NCBI RefSeq assembly: GCF_040812395.1
Contig: NZ_JBFNXH010000003.1
Location: forward strand, 248,001-312,000
Reading direction: 5' to 3'
Source: Paenibacillus_E sp040812395
GTDB lineage: Bacteria; Bacillota; Bacilli; Paenibacillales; NBRC-103111
DNA length: 64,000 nt
The notes beneath the pieces are model-generated. The model was not told where the DNA came from and did not search any database. It saw nothing but the letters and a program-made list of their open reading frames with translations. The position numbers were made by a program, and so were the translations under genes. This document shows, piece after piece, positions 17,456 to 24,140 of this stretch. Numbering within the stretch: the first letter of the stretch is position 1; each line of letters begins with the position of its first letter.

Positions 17456-18437
17456 GCAAGTTACAGATCAATTGCACCCTCCCAAGCAACTGGATGCAAA
17501 AATCGAACAACTATTTCATACAAATATCGTCGATAACCAAGCAGTTCGATCGGAAGATACAGGAAGGAAACGTCCCTTCTCCCTCTTCCAAGGCAGCAAA
17601 CGAAAAATTGTTATTTTAGCGCTCGCATCCATGCTTCTGCTTTCAGGTGCGGCCTATGCATCACAACTGCTTTATAGTTTGAATGGCAAGGGCGTCCAGC
17701 TACAGGTAAGCAAAGAATCCGCCATAGATCTTAGCCATAGTGAATCCGTGGCGATCTACAACGAACTGCAGCAAGTAAAGAGTCAATTAGCTGACAAGCA
17801 ATCCGCATTTGTCTACTTACGACCACTAGCTGAACGTCAAGTGCCTGCTCTTTTGCTTGTCCAGCAACCCGTCCAATACAACGTACTGAATGAATGGAAG
17901 GCAGCTGTCGAAGCCATTTATCCAACGCTCAAAATGCCTACCGATCTGCCAGAAGGATATTCGTTTGCCGCTGGACAATTACAAAATTGGATCGGTGTTT
18001 ACTCTCCAGATGAAGCAAAGTCCTATGAAAGCAAATTAAGCAAGAAATCTCAGAAGGGTTCTTCTGGCATCACTTGGGAAAAAACACCGGACAATCGGCC
18101 AGCTCTATCTTCTTTAGACAGTCCCGGGCTCATTTACCGCAATCATGCATCTCAACAGCTTGAAATCAGGTATCAAATCTTTCCCCAAACGGATGGAAAT
18201 ATTCAAATAAAAGGAATGATCAATGAACAGGCGAAAGCCGAACCCGTAAATCTTCGCAATCAAACGGCGGGTTATTATGTCGCGAATGATAACAATTTCT
18301 CGAGTGAGAACGGCTACTTACAATCCTTGCAATGGATTGAGAATCAGAACAACCATACCATCCTTTACACGATATCCACGTCCTCGCCTACGATTGCTTT
18401 AGAGGATCTTCAGAAAATGGCAAATTCCGTCCAATGA
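17421..18437 (+). CDS. putative anti-sigma factor, single-pass membrane protein
   Basis: A 338-residue protein with a cytoplasmic N-terminus of about 68 residues (starts MSTQQQLKTAFKQVTDQL), one membrane helix (IVILALASMLLLSGAAYASQLL) and an extracellular C-terminal part of about 245 residues. The outer part contains LPEGYSFAAGQL, resembling domains often found on the outer face of anti-sigma-like proteins (DUF4367 type). No zinc-binding HxxxCxxC anti-sigma motif is seen. It overlaps the ECF sigma gene by 35 bases, with GGAGG 9 bases before its ATG inside that gene. Role as sigma regulator or sensor is inferred from this linkage. A hairpin at 18456-18484 follows the stop. Confidence 0.75.
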   Translation: MSTQQQLKTAFKQVTDQLHPPKQLDAKIEQLFHTNIVDNQAVRSEDTGRKRPFSLFQGSKRKIVILALASMLLLSGAAYASQLLYSLNGKGVQLQVSKESAIDLSHSESVAIYNELQQVKSQLADKQSAFVYLRPLAERQVPALLLVQQPVQYNVLNEWKAAVEAIYPTLKMPTDLPEGYSFAAGQLQNWIGVYSPDEAKSYESKLSKKSQKGSSGITWEKTPDNRPALSSLDSPGLIYRNHASQQLEIRYQIFPQTDGNIQIKGMINEQAKAEPVNLRNQTAGYYVANDNNFSSENGYLQSLQWIENQNNHTILYTISTSSPTIALEDLQKMANSVQ

Positions 18438-18455
18438 TGCAAGGATGATTAAGAC

Positions 18456-19130
18456 AAGGACCTGAGGCTGCGCCTCAGGTCCTTATCTTAATCCATACGT
18501 CGAGGCATGGGGATGGTTTTCCCCCGAACCCATTCCCTCTGTTCATCTTTGAGTTGCCTTCTTCTTCTCTTTTTTAATTAACCTGTCTTCCATCCTGTAT
18601 TCCTGCGCATGAACGTCCCTGTAGGAGTAAGATTCAGGGTACATTTAGCCTCCGCAAGCTTCGCAAAAAACCGAAAGGGTACTGCCGGACCGCCTTTTCC
18701 CCATGCACAACGATATTGACGGAACTACGATACCTTATTCCACGGCAACGCCTCTTTTCTCCCCCTGAAGAGGAACTAGGGTGCGTTAAATGAGCGAAAA
18801 CGTGCCTAGAACCCAGCATTTCCTGCTCATAACGCACAGTAGTTCCGCGAAATGTCTCTACAACCGAAAATACTGCCTCATAAGGCATCAACGTTCCGCT
18901 CACACATGCAAAAAGACGATCTATCTCAGATTGACGCGACATTTCAATGATCCAAACCCGCTTTGGCACTTTCAGATTTTCAACGTCCATCCTGTCAATG
19001 CTCGTACCACACGATGCGTGCGGAACCTCTCAGCGCTGCGAGCTCGTCGCGCACATGAACTTGACGACATATACTTTCTTATTCTATTTGAGAGAGTATC
19101 CTTAACGCTTTAATTCTGTAAAGGATTTAA
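18456..19130 (-). repeat. large non-coding repeat, copy 1 (candidate structured minus-strand RNA element)
   Basis: This gene-free stretch of about 675 bases is a diverged copy of 44556-45251: blocks such as CCCCCTGAAG..GGAACTAGGG, CAGCATTTCCTGCTCATAACG, ACACGATGCGTG and TTCTGTAAAGGATTTAA occur in the same order. It lies between two convergent genes. The low-coordinate edge is a GC-rich hairpin (AAGGACCTGAGG/CCTCAGGTCCTT, 18456-18484), which may also terminate the anti-sigma gene. Small hairpins shared with copy 2 are at 18493-18510, 19008-19020, 19038-19050 and 19098-19126; the differences between copies keep pairing on the minus strand. Minus-strand and plus-strand open frames inside it are not kept in copy 2, so coding is unlikely. 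Function unknown. Confidence 0.8.
18772..18846. repeat. GGAACTA/TGCGTTA palindrome inside copy 1
   Basis: Arms 18772-18795 and 18825-18846 are near-perfect inverted repeats (GGAACTA..GTGCGTTA..ATGAGC against GCTCAT.AACGCAC..TAGTTCC) with a 29-base loop. The same palindrome occurs at 44895-44973 and, in looser form, at 39544-39622. Confidence 0.85.
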
Positions 19131-19141
19131 CCATTCTGAAC

Positions 19142-19173
19142 AAAAAGGACCGCCCCCCTTGATGGGGACAGCC
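19142..19173 (-). terminator. intrinsic terminator of the dynamin gene
   Basis: On the minus strand GGGCTGTCCCC pairs with GGGGGCGGTCC and five T follow. It is 10 bases after the dynamin stop and 12 bases before the start of repeat copy 1 on that strand. Confidence 0.8.
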
Positions 19174-19182
19174 CTCTTCTTA

Positions 19183-22100
19183 TTAATTAACAAGAGCCTT
19201 TAATTGATGCTGGATATCGATCAGTTCATTCAGATCGATCTTCATTTGCAGCGCATCGAGATTACCTTGCGTATGCTCGCTCAGTTGCTGCAGCATGTTA
19301 TTTCGCAAATTCACAAGCCATGTTTCCAATTGTTCGGCATACGCCACTTCAAGCTCCGAAGTTTGTTCTTCAATTAAAGCAGAAACTGGGGCAGTGATTC
19401 GGCTTTCCAATTCCGTTCTTAGCTTGCTTTTGCCATCACCCTCAAAAAACTGCTTCGCGTTTTTAAAATAACTTTGCAGCAGCTTCAAAGACACATCTGC
19501 CACTTCCAGCTTGGGTGTAACCTCAGGCGTTCCAAATTGGTTCGTTTCATAGGAGCCGCACTCGAATCCTTCGATCAGTTCCGAAAGCTGCGCTTCCCAA
19601 CGACGAGCTCGATTGCCGCTAAACACATTCAATTTATTTTCTACTCGGAGTGTAGTCGCCAGCACTTCCTGGGATAAATCGAAAACGATCATGCGCAGCA
19701 ACTCGCCCCAAGCCGACTGCAAGGCTTGCTTCGGATCCCGCGCTTCTTCGCGGAAGGTCGAAGGATTAAATGCATAATTATACAGCTCGCCGAAACGGAA
19801 CATCGTTCTCTGTTTCACGTAGTACAAGAGTTCTTGAATTTCTTTTTTCATTTCTTTTAATTCCGGTGCAAAATCGCTCTCCTGGAGAAGCTGTACCCCT
19901 ACTTGCTCATCTCTTTGAAGATCAGCTATTTGTTGTTTTCGCTGCTCTTCCCCCGTTTGCGCTCGCTCCATCCATTGCTGCATCGTCTGAATAGCGCGAC
20001 TCAGCTCCAGATTAGCCGCGTGAATCGCGACATCGCTTAGTTCGTTAAACGTAAATTGAACAAAATCTTGTTCAAATGGACGAATGCCCGATTGCGTAAC
20101 CAAAGCTTCGTTCCCCGTTATCTTTCCTTCCGCAGCTAAATAGCTGGAGATGGGATATATGCGCGGATTCCGGATGCCATGCTGCACCAGGTTGTTTTCC
20201 ACATGCTTGACTACACCTTCCAGCTCATCTGCACTTGATGCCAAATCCGCCGCATTGACGATAAAAAACATTTTATCCATTTCAAAGCTGTCTTTCACAC
20301 GTCCAAGCTGCAACAGGAACTCCCTGTCGGCTTGCGAAAAAGCATGGTTATAATACGTAACGAAAAGAATCGCATCAGCGTTCTTTATATAATTAAACGC
20401 TACGCCTGTATGGCGAGCATTAATTGAATCGGCTCCTGGCGTATCAACAAAAATAATACCTTGTTCAGTTAAATGATTTGCATAATACAATTCAATAAAT
20501 TCGACAAAGCAGGATTTAGATTCATCCGCCACATAGGCCGGGAATTCATCTTTCGTAATTTTGAGTTCGGTGCCAAGATGACTCTCCGCTGATGACCAGC
20601 CCTTCTCTACAGCCTTCAAGAATGAATAGTGAGGCTTCCCCTTGGCTGTCACATCGGCCGGAGACAAGGCGCTTATGCGCTTCAGAGCAGCCGACATATC
20701 TGAAGCTTGTACCCCAAGCAGCTCCAAAGAGTACAAAACATCCTGCTGGATGGCATCCGCAGCTTTCATTTTGACCTTGGCCGTCCCATGCGGCCAGCCT
20801 TCCTGCGGCGGCATGATCTTATTGATCGCCGCCGTTGTCGGGTTCGGCGACACCGGCAAAACTCGTTCGCCAATAAGCGCATTGGCGAACGAGGATTTCC
20901 CGGCGCTAAACGCGCCGAACAGCGCAATAGTGAACGTCCGCTCACGCAGACGTTCTGCCTTGCCGCGCATGGAGCGCGCGATCGACTTCATCGACGGCAA
21001 GCCGTCGATGAGGGTCGAGGCCGCTTGCAGAGCGGCGGCCTTGCGCTCCATGCGCCCCACGTGTTCACCCGAAGTGAACACGGAAGGCGTTGCCGCTGCC
21101 TCCACTGTGGCAGCAGATGAACTTCCAGCGGCTGCCACTGCCGTAGCAGCGGCCTGCAGGATCGTGCCCATGGAGGTCACATGCAGCGGAGCTGCTTCAA
21201 GCTCCTCCATGGCCGTGAACTGCAGCAAATCAGGCAGCGCCGGCGGAAGCGGCTTCCGCCAGCTGGCCATTTGCAGCAGTTCAGCCTGCGCAGCGGCCTC
21301 GGCTTCCACGAGCCGCTGCAGTTCTTGGCAGGCGCTGAGACGCTCATTCAGCGCCGCCAGCTCCCCAGCCAGCACGTCAGCCGCTTGCTGGGATCGCTCG
21401 CGGACCGCAGCCGCGAGTTCATCAATGACCACAAACGCCTGTTTGCGGTACTGCTGCTTCAAATCGGCTGCGACCTGTTTGGTATAGTTAAGCGTGTATT
21501 CGCCCCCGAACACTGCGCCTGCATGTACTTGTGCCGCCAGCCATTCCGGCGTCACATCGACCTTAAGAGCTTCAATCTGCGCAATCAGAGAAGGATTATG
21601 CAGCCCTTGCTGCTGAGCAGCCTTCTTAAGGGCATCGCGCAGATGCCAGTCGAGCTGGGCTTCCACTTGCTCGGCGAGATCCGCCTGAAACGCCAGCAGC
21701 CGTTTCTCCGTCTCCGCTAGCGTCTGTGCGGCACGCGAGAAGAAACCAACCTTGAACCCCGGCTTGCGGCTCTCCAAATAGAGTTGAGCCTGATCCCGGG
21801 TCAAGGCTGGCGTAATATTGGCATTCTCAATGATGACGCCAATTTCTTTACGCACAGCTGCAGTAAACACCTCCGGCAGCTCCCTTAGCTCCTGCTGCTC
21901 GTGCTGCTTCGTATTCGCTTGTTCTTGCACTGCCTGCACGTCGCCATCTTGGCTAATTTGCTCCATGAGCTCCGCCTTCTGCGGTTCATTTTGCTCAGCC
22001 AGCCATTTGCCGTGCTCAGTCGCCAGATACCGCGCTGATGCGTCAATGCTATAACTACGCAGGCTTTCGCCGCGCTCAATAAGGCCGTTTAACAGCCATC

Positions 22101-22887
22101 GCAGTTTAGCATACTCATTATGCGGATGACCCGGCTCTTTCATAGTGACATACAGCAAACCATCCGGTTCAATTCCCCAGCTATGGAAAGCTTGCTTAGT
22201 CCCCTCTTGATATTGGCTAAAAGGCAGCTCCCATTCTTTATGCTTATCAATCATATTCACAACTAAATAAAGCGGTTTGCCCCACTCTTTCATCTTTTTC
22301 GTGAACGCAAGATTCACCTCGGACTGCACGTGATTATAATCCATCACATAAACAACGACATCCGCTAAATGCAGCGCAGATTCGGTTGACTGATGATGAG
22401 CATCGTCGGTAGAATCAATCCCCGGAGTATCCAGCAATGCAGAATGCTCGCCCAGGAAGGGGATTGGATACGTAATCTCAACCGTTTCAATATCCGTACC
22501 GTTGACGCAGTATGCCTCCAGCTCCTCGAGAGCTATCGTCTTCTGCCTTGTTCGGTTACCGGACATTTCCACACTTGTTTCTTTTTCACGATGTGTAACA
22601 TGAGCGCCAGGCTTTCCATTCCGAATGCTAACAATATTCGCACTTGTGGGAATAGGACTGGACGGCAGCAAACCATGTCCGCAGAGCTGATTAATAAGCG
22701 TGGATTTTCCTGCTGAGAAATGTCCGCAAAAGGCAATATTCATTCGTTCCGAACTTATTTTATCGAGCAACTGCCCGAGCTTGCTCGCGTTATCCCCATC
22801 TCCGGCTCGGTGTAGTACGACCTGCATCTCTTTTATCGCACCCGGCATACCCACCAAGCTTGCATCTAATAATTCATTCATCGTCAA
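19183..22887 (-). CDS. dynA: double bacterial dynamin-like protein
   Basis: A large GTPase that in Bacillus (DynA/YpbR) binds and fuses or protects membranes. The 1234-residue protein is a head-to-tail fusion of two dynamin units. Unit 1 has P-loop GHFSAGKST (about residue 55), DTPGIDSTD and the NMIDKHKE guanine motif; unit 2 has P-loop GAFSAGKSS (about residue 650), DTPGADSIN and an NAAD-type motif. Each is followed by helical stalk regions. Between the units, around residues 480-630, lies an alanine- and glutamine-rich segment whose DNA is clearly more GC-rich than the flanks. The gene seems monocistronic, with its own terminator. Activity on host membranes is known for the family only. Confidence 0.93.
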   Translation of the reverse strand: MTMNELLDASLVGMPGAIKEMQVVLHRAGDGDNASKLGQLLDKISSERMNIAFCGHFSAGKSTLINQLCGHGLLPSSPIPTSANIVSIRNGKPGAHVTHREKETSVEMSGNRTRQKTIALEELEAYCVNGTDIETVEITYPIPFLGEHSALLDTPGIDSTDDAHHQSTESALHLADVVVYVMDYNHVQSEVNLAFTKKMKEWGKPLYLVVNMIDKHKEWELPFSQYQEGTKQAFHSWGIEPDGLLYVTMKEPGHPHNEYAKLRWLLNGLIERGESLRSYSIDASARYLATEHGKWLAEQNEPQKAELMEQISQDGDVQAVQEQANTKQHEQQELRELPEVFTAAVRKEIGVIIENANITPALTRDQAQLYLESRKPGFKVGFFSRAAQTLAETEKRLLAFQADLAEQVEAQLDWHLRDALKKAAQQQGLHNPSLIAQIEALKVDVTPEWLAAQVHAGAVFGGEYTLNYTKQVAADLKQQYRKQAFVVIDELAAAVRERSQQAADVLAGELAALNERLSACQELQRLVEAEAAAQAELLQMASWRKPLPPALPDLLQFTAMEELEAAPLHVTSMGTILQAAATAVAAAGSSSAATVEAAATPSVFTSGEHVGRMERKAAALQAASTLIDGLPSMKSIARSMRGKAERLRERTFTIALFGAFSAGKSSFANALIGERVLPVSPNPTTAAINKIMPPQEGWPHGTAKVKMKAADAIQQDVLYSLELLGVQASDMSAALKRISALSPADVTAKGKPHYSFLKAVEKGWSSAESHLGTELKITKDEFPAYVADESKSCFVEFIELYYANHLTEQGIIFVDTPGADSINARHTGVAFNYIKNADAILFVTYYNHAFSQADREFLLQLGRVKDSFEMDKMFFIVNAADLASSADELEGVVKHVENNLVQHGIRNPRIYPISSYLAAEGKITGNEALVTQSGIRPFEQDFVQFTFNELSDVAIHAANLELSRAIQTMQQWMERAQTGEEQRKQQIADLQRDEQVGVQLLQESDFAPELKEMKKEIQELLYYVKQRTMFRFGELYNYAFNPSTFREEARDPKQALQSAWGELLRMIVFDLSQEVLATTLRVENKLNVFSGNRARRWEAQLSELIEGFECGSYETNQFGTPEVTPKLEVADVSLKLLQSYFKNAKQFFEGDGKSKLRTELESRITAPVSALIEEQTSELEVAYAEQLETWLVNLRNNMLQQLSEHTQGNLDALQMKIDLNELIDIQHQLKALVN

Positions 22888-22944
22888 TCTCCCCCAGCTA
22901 GACTAGCCATAAACAGACTTTCTCCACATTTGAATGTCGTGGCA

Positions 22945-22970
22945 GAAAAAAATCTCCGCAAGGGAGATTT
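22945..22970 (-). terminator. intrinsic terminator of the nth-linked small gene
   Basis: AATCTCC pairs with GGAGATT around a short loop, followed by six T on the minus strand. The stem overlaps the stop codon of the small gene at 22969. Confidence 0.85.
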
Positions 22971-23250
22971 AGGACATAACCACTTTTTCGTTTTCTGGCA
23001 AAAAGATTTCAAACACATCGCGATGTTGCAAAATCGTGATGTCCGAATCTTTATCTTTCATAACAACGACTTCTGGCTTCGCTTTCATTTTGTCTATGTA
23101 GTTTTGTGGAACCTCACCGGATTCGCTGACGGTTACACCTTCGATAACTTTTTCTTCATTTTCTTTAAGTGGCGTATTAATCACTTGCTCATAGATATCA
23201 GAGAACAATTCGAAACTGTTGGTGTATACGGCGATGCATTTCATTTCCAT
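22969..23250 (-). CDS. small conserved-looking protein of unknown function
   Basis: A protein of about 93 residues beginning MEMKCIAVYTNSFELFSDIYEQV and ending FLPENEKVVMS. It is acidic, has no signal peptide or membrane helix, and predicts as alternating strands and helices. The start is taken at the ATG 23250 (or 23244) because AAAGGA lies just upstream; a longer frame to 23268 has no site. It begins 19 bases after the end of nth and ends at a terminator, so it is probably co-transcribed with nth. I do not recognise a family, and no catalytic motif is seen. Confidence 0.7.
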   Translation of the reverse strand: MEMKCIAVYTNSFELFSDIYEQVINTPLKENEEKVIEGVTVSESGEVPQNYIDKMKAKPEVVVMKDKDSDITILQHRDVFEIFLPENEKVVMS

Positions 23251-23269
23251 CCCATCCTTTGTTTGCATA

Positions 23270-23941
23270 TCATTTGCTTGTAATAGTTTTCCTAGTTTTA
23301 CTTGTTTTCATACGCTTTTTGCCCTCTCGGCAATTGTCCAACAGCGGACAAACGTCACACTGCGGATTCTGTGCTTTGCAGTGATACCGGCCAAAAAAGA
23401 TCAGTCGATGATGAGTCTGCGTCCATTCTTCGCGTGGAACCTTCTTCATCAGCTTTTTCTCAACTTCAAGCACGGAATCTTCTGCTCCCACAAGACCGAG
23501 TCTTTTGGAAACACGCTCAACATGAGTATCCACCGCAATTGCAGGTACGCCAAAAGCGTTCGATACGACGACATTTGCAGTCTTGCGCCCTACGCCTGGC
23601 AGCTCGACTAATTGTTCATGCTTCTCCGGAATTTCACCTTCAAACTTGTCCAGCAGCAACTGACATAATTTTTGGATGTTATTCGCCTTATTCCGAAACA
23701 AACCTATTCGGCGAATATCCTGCTCCAGTTCCTCGAGAGGAACGGCCAAATAATCTTCAGGACGCTTATATTTCTGAAACAAGGATTGCGTGACCTTATT
23801 AACGGTTTCGTCAGTACACTGTGCGGACAAAAGCACAGCAATGGTCAATTCAAACGGATTGCTGTGATGAAGCTCGCAATGCGCATCCGGGAACAACTCG
23901 CCAATCGTATCTAAAATGTGCCTAACCAACTTCTGTGTCAT
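23270..23941 (-). CDS. nth: endonuclease III (DNA glycosylase/AP lyase)
   Basis: Nth removes oxidised pyrimidines and cuts the resulting abasic site in base-excision repair. The 223-residue protein has the helix-hairpin-helix LPGVGRKTANVV with the catalytic Lys, the catalytic Asp in AVDTHVERVSKRLG, and the C-terminal four-cysteine iron-sulfur loop (CKAQNPQCDVCPLLDNC). In Bacillus subtilis nth follows asnS-dnaD; here those genes are 21 kb away. An AAGGAAG site precedes the ATG. The small gene at 22969 follows it closely. Confidence 0.95.
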   Translation of the reverse strand: MTQKLVRHILDTIGELFPDAHCELHHSNPFELTIAVLLSAQCTDETVNKVTQSLFQKYKRPEDYLAVPLEELEQDIRRIGLFRNKANNIQKLCQLLLDKFEGEIPEKHEQLVELPGVGRKTANVVVSNAFGVPAIAVDTHVERVSKRLGLVGAEDSVLEVEKKLMKKVPREEWTQTHHRLIFFGRYHCKAQNPQCDVCPLLDNCREGKKRMKTSKTRKTITSK

Positions 23942-24064
23942 ATTAATTCTTCCTTACGGCGTAATATTCTCCAGTGTAGCGAATTGTAGCGGTAGAATCA
24001 ATGCTTGAAAGCGTCAAAATGCGAACATTTTATAAAAGTTACATATTTTTTTTATTCAGCCAAC

Positions 24065-24115
24065 AAAAAACGAACCGTCTGCATGAAAGAGACATGCTCC
24101 TAATCAAACAGACGG
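24065..24115 (-). terminator. intrinsic terminator of the SLH protein gene
   Basis: A two-part stem, CCGTCT/AGACGG with an inner GCATG/CATGC, is followed on the minus strand by TTCGTTTTTTG. It lies 26 bases after the SLH gene stop. Confidence 0.75.
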
Positions 24116-24140
24116 ATCATTTCCATTATTTGTTCAAAAA

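Noticed and set aside
18634..18990. A 118-residue minus-strand open frame inside repeat copy 1
   Set aside because: The matching stretch of copy 2 reads MDVEDLEVPQLV and then hits a stop. The frame has no ribosome site and is not conserved, so it is not a gene.
18456..19130. Large repeat read as a group II intron
   Set aside because: A GTGYG-like start and placement behind terminators fit, but no domain V hairpin with its AGC/GAAA pattern was found and similarity extends upstream of the GTGYG.
20642..21487. 281-residue antisense open frame within the dynamin gene
   Set aside because: It lies opposite the GC-rich linker of a clear gene, is serine/alanine-rich and has no start signal; it is a composition effect.
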